Shown in pieces: positions 59,318 through 64,000 of a stretch of 64,000 nt of DNA (position 1 is its first letter; every line of letters starts with the position of its first letter). Position numbers and translations under genes: made by a program. The notes below the pieces were generated by a model. That model saw only the letters and a list, made by a program, of their open reading frames with translations. It ran no database searches and was not told the DNA's origin. The DNA lies in contig NZ_JAHBAH010000001.1 of NCBI RefSeq assembly GCF_020510425.1, positions 2,709,001 to 2,773,000 of the forward strand. Reading direction: 5' to 3'. The DNA is from Quatrionicoccus australiensis (GTDB lineage: Bacteria; Pseudomonadota; Gammaproteobacteria; Burkholderiales; Rhodocyclaceae).

Positions 59318-60502
59318 ATGCGTGTCCTGATGGTGTCCGATGTCTATTTTCCGCGGGTCAACGGGGTGTCGACCTCGATCGAGACCTTCCGCCAGTGTTT
59401 GCGCGAACTCGGTGTCGAGGTTCGTCTGGTCGTGCCGCGCTATGGCGACGAACCGGACGAAGAAGGCATCATCCGCGTTGCCGGCCGGCCGGTGCCGGGT
59501 GATCGCGAAGATCGCCTGGTCGGCTGGCGCGCTATGCACAAGGCAGTGCTCGCCGCCGCGGCCGATTGCGACCTGATTCACGTCCAGACGCCTTTCGTCG
59601 CCCATTACGCCGGCCTCAAGGCGGCGCGCCGCCTTGGCTTGCCGGTCGTGGCGACTTATCACACGCTGTTCGAGGAATACCTGCAGCACTACGCGCCCTT
59701 TCTGCCCGGTGGCTGGTTGAAGGGGCAGGCGCGCGCCTTCTCGCGGCGCCAGTGCAATGCGCTGGATGCGGTGGTCGTGCCGTCTACGGCGATGCAGCAG
59801 CGCCTGCTTGCCTATGGCGTTACCGCGCCGCTGCATGTGCTGCCGACCGGCATTCCGCTCGCCCGTTTCGGGCGTGGCAACGGGGCTGCCTTTCGCGCCG
59901 AGCATGGCATTCCGCTCGGCCAGCCGGTGGCGCTCTTCGTCGGTCGTGTCGCGCACGAGAAGAATATCGGCTTCCTGCTCGAAGCCATGCTGCGCACCCG
60001 CGACATGCGTGCGGATGCGCTGCTGCTGATTGCCGGCGAAGGCCCGGCAATGAACGATCTCAAGGAGCGGGTGCGGCAGCTCGGCCTGCTTGATGCGGTG
60101 CGTTTCATCGGCTATCTCGACCGCCAGCAGGCCTTGCCGGACTGTTATGCGGCAGCCGATGTCTTCGTTTTTGCCTCGCGTACCGAAACCCAGGGCCTGG
60201 TCCTGCTCGAAGCGATGGCGGCCGGTTTGCCGGTCATCGCGCTTTCGGAGATGGGTACCACCGATATTCTCGCTCCGGGGCGCGGCGCTTACTCGCCGTC
60301 AGCCGACGCAGCGGCTTTCGGCGAAGTGCTGGGTTACTTTTTCAATCAGCCGCTTGCCTGGCGATACCTGGCAGAAGAAGCGCCGGCCTATGCCGCGGAG
60401 TGGTCCGATGCCGCAATGGCGGCGCGCCTTGCGGCGCGTTATCGCGAACTCGCCGGGCGGGAAAATGCCGTTTCCGAGGCGTTGACCGTCGCGGCAACCT
60501 GA
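59318..60502 (+). CDS. GT4-family glycosyltransferase (Agt-like candidate)
   Basis: 394 residues, GT-B fold. The N-terminal domain begins MVSDVYFPRVNGVSTSI with YHTLFEEYLQHYAP; the C-terminal nucleotide-sugar domain has FVGRVAHEKN and the E-X7-E motif FASRTETQGLVLLEAMAAG. These features are shared with diacylglycerol glucosyltransferases (including the Agt that works with PlcP) and with mannosyltransferases. GGAGG is 4-8 bases upstream of the ATG, and the gene abuts the PlcP-like stop codon, so the two form an operon. The predicted acceptor diacylglycerol is inferred from this pairing. A terminator follows. Confidence 0.88.
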   Translation: MRVLMVSDVYFPRVNGVSTSIETFRQCLRELGVEVRLVVPRYGDEPDEEGIIRVAGRPVPGDREDRLVGWRAMHKAVLAAAADCDLIHVQTPFVAHYAGLKAARRLGLPVVATYHTLFEEYLQHYAPFLPGGWLKGQARAFSRRQCNALDAVVVPSTAMQQRLLAYGVTAPLHVLPTGIPLARFGRGNGAAFRAEHGIPLGQPVALFVGRVAHEKNIGFLLEAMLRTRDMRADALLLIAGEGPAMNDLKERVRQLGLLDAVRFIGYLDRQQALPDCYAAADVFVFASRTETQGLVLLEAMAAGLPVIALSEMGTTDILAPGRGAYSPSADAAAFGEVLGYFFNQPLAWRYLAEEAPAYAAEWSDAAMAARLAARYRELAGRENAVSEALTVAAT

Positions 60503-60512
60503 TCGTCGCGGC

Positions 60513-60545
60513 GCTTTTCCGGGAGTTGGCAGCTGCCGGAAAAGC
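60513..60545 (+). terminator. Rho-independent terminator-like hairpin
   Basis: GCTTTTCCGG (60513-60522) pairs with CCGGAAAAGC (60536-60545), followed by TTGTTATT. It closes the glycosyltransferase operon; the T-run is weak. Confidence 0.6.
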
Positions 60546-60575
60546 TTGTTATTAAGAACCGTTCGCATTTATAAT
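60546..60575 (+). promoter_or_regulatory. Candidate sigma-70 promoter with overlapping Fur-like box
   Basis: TTGTTA (60546-60551) and TATAAT (60570-60575) are spaced 18 bases apart. Between them, TAAGAACCGTTCGCA (60553-60567) is a 7-1-7 imperfect dyad with 5 of 7 complementary pairs, resembling Fur boxes of the TGAGAAT type. Its position over the promoter fits iron-dependent repression of the following operon. Suggestive only. Confidence 0.45.
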
Positions 60576-60668
60576 CGCTTCAGCCAGCCAGAACTCTGAC
60601 CGCTGACGGAGAAATTTTCCGCCCTGCCGGTCCGGGATGCCAGCCAGACATCCCTTAGACGAGTTGCC

Positions 60669-61370
60669 ATGGCTGCCAAATTTTCCCTGCGTTTTCTTTG
60701 TCCGTCGCGCGCTTTTGCCGCGGCAGCCGACTCGCGCTCGCTCGACCCCGAACTGGCTGCTGCGCAGCGGCGCAGTGCCTGGCGAAAACTCCTGCTCAAG
60801 CTGCACTGGATCAGCTCGGCGCTGTGCCTGCTCGGCATGCTCCTGTTCAGCGTCACCGGCATCACGCTCAATCACGCCGCGCAGATCGAGGCCAAGCCGC
60901 AGATCACGCGCAGTACGCTGCCCTTGCCGGCCGACTTGCTGCCTGGTTTGCAAGGCCTGGCGGCAGCAGCGCCGGCGCGTTTGCCGCCAGCGGTCGACGC
61001 CTGGTTGGGCGCCAATTTCCACGTTGACCTGAGCGCAGCCAGTCCGGAATGGTCGGCCGAGGAAATCTACCTGCCGCTGCCGCGACCGGGCGGCGACGCC
61101 TGGCTGCGCATCGGACTCGAAGACGGCGAGGTTGAATACGAACTGACCGAGCGCGGCTGGATTTCCTGGCTCAACGACCTGCACAAGGGGCGCCATACCG
61201 GCGGCGTGTGGAGCCTGTTCATCGATCTATTTGCGCTGGCCTGCCTGTTCTTCTCGGCCACCGGCTTGCTGCTGCTCCAGATGCAGGCCGGACAACGGCC
61301 CTCGACCTGGCCGCTGGTCGCTTTCGGTTGCCTGCTGCCGGCACTCATTGCCCTGCTTTTCATTCATTGA
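60669..61370 (+). CDS. PepSY-associated membrane protein
   Basis: 233 residues. A first membrane helix at about 41-66 (LHWISSALCLLGMLLFSVTGITLNH in two runs) carries the His-rich N-terminal motif of PepSY-TM proteins; a periplasmic region follows, then HKGRHTGG and two helices at about 180-204 and 214-233. Such proteins often accompany TonB receptors and act in electron transfer or iron release from siderophores. The ATG at 60669 begins MAAKFSLRF. It is the first gene of a probable four-gene operon and lies under the candidate Fur-type promoter. Confidence 0.75.
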   Translation: MAAKFSLRFLCPSRAFAAAADSRSLDPELAAAQRRSAWRKLLLKLHWISSALCLLGMLLFSVTGITLNHAAQIEAKPQITRSTLPLPADLLPGLQGLAAAAPARLPPAVDAWLGANFHVDLSAASPEWSAEEIYLPLPRPGGDAWLRIGLEDGEVEYELTERGWISWLNDLHKGRHTGGVWSLFIDLFALACLFFSATGLLLLQMQAGQRPSTWPLVAFGCLLPALIALLFIH

Positions 61371-61387
61371 TCCCCACGGAGAATTTC

Positions 61388-61903
61388 ATGCAAAAACGCA
61401 AACTCCTGCTCGCGGCCGTACTGGCCAGCGCGCTGCCGGCGCTGGCGGCGGAGTTGTCGGTCAAGATCGACATTCCGCAACTGGCTGTCGCCGAGTATCA
61501 CCGCCCCTACATCGCCATGTGGCTGGAAAAAGCCGACGGCGGCCAGGTCACGCAACTGGCCGTGTGGTACGACCAGAAAAAGAAGGACAACGGCGGCACC
61601 AAATGGCTCAAGGACATGCGCCAGTGGTGGCGCAAGGGCGGCCGCGACCTGGAAGTGCCGCTCGACGCGGTGACCAGCGCGACGCGCGCGCCCGGCCTGC
61701 ATAGCCTGAACTTCGTCGCCGGCAAGGCGCCGCTCGGCCAGTTGGCGGCCGGCGAATACACGCTGTTCGTCGAAGCCTCGCGTGAAGCGGGCGGCCGCGA
61801 AGTCGTCCGCGTGCCGCTCAGCTGGCCGCCCAAGGAAGCTCGCTCGACCGGCAGCAAGGGCCAGGAAGAGCTGGGCAATGTCACCGTGCAACTGAAACCC
61901 TGA
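61388..61903 (+). CDS. DUF2271 periplasmic protein with flavinylation-type motif
   Basis: 171 residues with a Sec signal peptide (cut near ALA-20). The body matches the DUF2271 family (YHRPYIAMWLEK, LAVWYDQ, WLKDMRQWWRKGG). At 93-99 it has Asp-Ala-Val-Thr-Ser-Ala-Thr (codons 61664-61684). This fits the Dxx(S/T)xAT pattern to which ApbE-type enzymes attach FMN through the final Thr (Thr99). I therefore propose a covalently flavinylated electron carrier in the periplasm. The ATG at 61388 is 17 bases after the PepSY stop, with GGAG upstream. No apbE gene is in the window. Confidence 0.75.
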   Translation: MQKRKLLLAAVLASALPALAAELSVKIDIPQLAVAEYHRPYIAMWLEKADGGQVTQLAVWYDQKKKDNGGTKWLKDMRQWWRKGGRDLEVPLDAVTSATRAPGLHSLNFVAGKAPLGQLAAGEYTLFVEASREAGGREVVRVPLSWPPKEARSTGSKGQEELGNVTVQLKP

Positions 61904-61922
61904 TTTCTTCGGAGGAAACACC

Positions 61923-62747
61923 ATGCATTCCCTGACTCGCTCTTTTCTCGCCGTCGCCTTGCTGGCTTCGGTTTCGGTGGCACACGCACATCGCACCTGG
62001 CTGCTGCCCTCGGCCGCCCAGGTGGACGGCAAGGATCCCTGGGTAACGGTAGACGCTGCCGTTTCCGAGGATTTGTTCGAACTCGGCGCCAATGCCCTCA
62101 AGCTCGACGGCCTGAGCATCACCGATCCGGATGGCGGCGCCGTGCAGCCGAACCAGACCTTTACCGGCAAATATCGCAGCAGTCTCGATCTCAAGCTGGC
62201 CAAAAGCGGCACCTACCGCATTTCCCTGGTCAGCGAGACGGCCATGGCCAGCTACAAATTGAACGGCGAGATGAAGCGCTGGCGCGGCAATGTTGCCGAT
62301 CTGAAAAAAGAAATCCCGGCCGAGGCCGAGGAACTGGCGGTGAGCACGACGTTTGGCCGTCTGGAAACCTTCGTCACCGCCGGCAAGCCGAACGCCACCG
62401 TGCTCAAACCGGTGGGCAGTGGCCTGGAACTGATTCCGCTTGATCACCCGAGCGAATTCCTGGTCGGCCAACCGGCCCGCTTCCGCCTGCTGCTCGACGG
62501 CAAGCCGCTGCCCGGCCTGACCGTCGCCGTGGTGCCGGGCGGCGTCAAGTATCGCGGCGTGCTCAAGGAAACGGCGCTGACCACCGATGCCAAGGGCGAA
62601 TTCACGGTCAATTGGCCGATGCCGCAGATGTACTGGATCAACGCCGGCTACCCGGCGCGCGTCACTGTGCCGGAAGGCCAGCCGCGCCCGCCCATGCCGG
62701 CCAAGCGCTACAACTACAGCGGCACTTTCGAGGTTCTGCCGCAATAA
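61923..62747 (+). CDS. DUF4198 periplasmic protein
   Basis: 274 residues with a Sec signal peptide ending near AHA-22, after which HRTWLLPS starts the mature protein. It shows the DUF4198 features (AHRTWLLPS start, an Ig/beta-type body, PGGVKYRG and ALTTDAKGEFTVNWP near the C-terminus). The family often lies beside TonB receptors and PepSY proteins and may bind or deliver metals. Spacing of 19 bases after DUF2271 with GGAGG upstream supports cotranscription. The biochemical role is not known. Confidence 0.8.
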   Translation: MHSLTRSFLAVALLASVSVAHAHRTWLLPSAAQVDGKDPWVTVDAAVSEDLFELGANALKLDGLSITDPDGGAVQPNQTFTGKYRSSLDLKLAKSGTYRISLVSETAMASYKLNGEMKRWRGNVADLKKEIPAEAEELAVSTTFGRLETFVTAGKPNATVLKPVGSGLELIPLDHPSEFLVGQPARFRLLLDGKPLPGLTVAVVPGGVKYRGVLKETALTTDAKGEFTVNWPMPQMYWINAGYPARVTVPEGQPRPPMPAKRYNYSGTFEVLPQ

Positions 62748-62905
62748 GTCTGCGTTACGGGCGCGTCCGGCTGCGGTCGGCGCGCCCATTTGCTTGCGTG
62801 CTTGCTTGATGCGGCCAAGCCCGGGCATGCGCGCGTGCTTCTCCCGTTTTTTCCGCTTCGGTCGGCCACTGTCTGCCGTACTCGATAGCGTTTCCTGGAT
62901 GTTCG
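62748..62905. other. Intergenic region, nothing certain
   Basis: 158 bases between the DUF4198 stop and the reductase start. A GGGCGCG/CGCGCCC hairpin (62759-62787) may be a weak attenuator. No other element is supported. Confidence 0.5.
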
Positions 62906-64000
62906 ATGCTCTGGATGCTTGAACCGGCGCGCGGCGTGGCTGCCGCGCTGCTGACCCTGGCCTATCTTGGCTTGTGCTGGTGGGCCTGGCGGCGCCGGGC
63001 GCACTTTCCTTTGCCTGCGGCAAATGCCGACTGGACGGTGGCCTACGCCAGCCAGACCGGCACGGCCCAGGCCCTGGCGCAGCGTACGGCGCTGGCGCTC
63101 GAGCGCAGCGGTGCGACGGTGTGCTGCCTGCCGCTCGATCAACTCGCTGCGGCCGGGCTGCAGGCCGGCGGCCGTTTCCTGTTCGTCGTCGCCACAAGCG
63201 GCGAGGGCGATGCGCCGGATAACGCGCGGCGTTTTGTCCGCGACCTGTTTCCCGAAACTCTCGATCTGGCCGGCGTCGAATTCGCGCTGCTCGCGCTGGG
63301 CGATCGCAACTACCGGCATTTCTGCGGCTTCGCCGCACGTCTCGAAAACTGGCTGCTGGCGCAGGGCGCGCGGCAGCGTTTTGCCCGTATAGAGGTCGAT
63401 CGCGGCGACGCGGCGGCGCTTGCGGCCTGGCACGAGCGTCTGGCCGAACTCGGTGCGGCCGCGGAATTTGCCGAAGCGGCCGACGATTTTCGCCCCTGGC
63501 GGCTGGTCGACCGCCGGCACCTCAATCCGGGCAGCGCCGGCGGCGAGGTTTATCAGCTCGAATTTGCGCCGACAGGGGCAACGCCGCACTGGACGGCCGG
63601 CGACCTGGTGCAGGTCCGGCATGGCGCCGATGCCGCTTGTCAGCGCGACTACTCGCTGGCCTCGCTGCCCGAAGAGGGCGGCCAGGTCCGCCTGCTCGTT
63701 CGCCGCCATATCCGGGCCGACGGTTCGTGCGGTGTGATGTCGGGCTGGCTGACGCGGGATCTGTCGCTGGGCGCCGAGGTCGCCATGCACCTGCGCCCGC
63801 ATCCGGCCTTTCATCTCAACGCCAACCGCTTCCGGCCATTGATCTGCATCGGCAACGGGGTCGGTCTGGCCGGCCTGCGCGCCCTGCTCGCCAGCCGGAT
63901 TGCCACCGGTGTAGACGACAACTGGCTGCTTTTCGGTGAACGCCATGAAAAGCATGATTTTCACTGGCGCAGCGAGTTGACCGGCTGGCAAGGCGCCGGC
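62906..64000 (+). CDS. Membrane-anchored flavodoxin/FAD reductase, 3' end missing
   Basis: 365 residues to the window end, open-ended. One N-terminal hydrophobic helix (about residues 10-27, with WWAWRRR after it) anchors it. A flavodoxin domain follows: FMN loop YASQTGTAQALAQRT, then TSGEGDAPDNARRF and LALGDRNYRHFCGF. An FAD-binding domain has the RDYSLAS motif near residue 250, and the NAD(P)-binding domain has just begun (IGNGVGLAGLRALL). It resembles the flavoprotein subunit of sulphite reductase or other cytochrome P450 reductase-like proteins. Start ATG at 62906 (ATG 62915 is the alternative). Gene order PepSY-DUF2271-DUF4198-reductase suggests that it feeds electrons from the cytoplasm to the periplasmic system. 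Confidence 0.85.
   Translation, partial: MLWMLEPARGVAAALLTLAYLGLCWWAWRRRAHFPLPAANADWTVAYASQTGTAQALAQRTALALERSGATVCCLPLDQLAAAGLQAGGRFLFVVATSGEGDAPDNARRFVRDLFPETLDLAGVEFALLALGDRNYRHFCGFAARLENWLLAQGARQRFARIEVDRGDAAALAAWHERLAELGAAAEFAEAADDFRPWRLVDRRHLNPGSAGGEVYQLEFAPTGATPHWTAGDLVQVRHGADAACQRDYSLASLPEEGGQVRLLVRRHIRADGSCGVMSGWLTRDLSLGAEVAMHLRPHPAFHLNANRFRPLICIGNGVGLAGLRALLASRIATGVDDNWLLFGERHEKHDFHWRSELTGWQGAG

Overview
The window reads as a high-GC betaproteobacterial chromosome segment, most likely Rhodocyclales (Dechloromonas/Azospira/Accumulibacter-like). The reasons are the mix of Calvin-cycle and lower-glycolysis genes, PPK2-type polyphosphate and phasin genes, a Pho regulon, and several c-di-GMP proteins. 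The assignment rests on recognised protein families and gene order, not on a database search.

Region 1 (1-15470) is carbon metabolism. A plus-strand run transketolase (5' end missing), GAPDH, class II aldolase, ribulose-phosphate epimerase looks like the distal part of a cbb (Calvin cycle) operon. Facing it on the minus strand is a second set: tkt-gap, then epd-pgk-pyk-fba, with fbp further on. Transketolase and aldolase are therefore each present twice and the GAPDH superfamily three times. Terminator-type hairpins, a 17-bp perfect inverted repeat and a six-copy heptamer array lie between these genes.

Region 2 (15505-32949) is mixed: a PAS-GGDEF-EAL protein, a redoxin, rsmE, a two-domain polyphosphate:AMP phosphotransferase overlapping argA, a CLC transporter with fluoride-type motifs, a YggX-family protein, a chemoreceptor, an EAL-CBS-GGDEF protein, a patatin, an RlmN/Cfr-family radical SAM enzyme, a phasin, rpiA, and a Lys/Ala/Pro-rich basic protein.

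Region 3 (32965-39678) is a complete phosphate-starvation module: Pho box, pstS-pstC-pstA-pstB-phoU-phoB-phoR, then an initiator tRNA-fMet.

Region 4 (39938-54627) is the most striking. A divergent OmpR-type regulator and an AT-rich regulatory region precede one 4486-residue gene. It encodes a LapA-like giant adhesin with an N-terminal retention module and a Pro-Ala-Ala-Gly site, two Ig-like domains, six near-identical 1566-bp units (five Ig-like domains each) plus a partial seventh, a von Willebrand A domain with a MIDAS motif, RTX nonapeptides and a type I secretion tail. The two c-di-GMP proteins of region 2 and this adhesin suggest c-di-GMP-controlled attachment, although lapD, lapG and the secretion system are not in the window.

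Region 5 (54704-64000) holds purT, an ArnT-like glycosyltransferase, a PAP2 phosphatase, and a metallophosphoesterase-glycosyltransferase pair resembling the PlcP-Agt lipid-remodelling system with a Pho-box-like sequence in front. Last comes a putative iron-regulated extracytoplasmic redox operon: PepSY membrane protein, DUF2271 protein with a flavinylation-type motif, DUF4198 protein, and a membrane-anchored flavodoxin/FAD reductase cut off by the window end.
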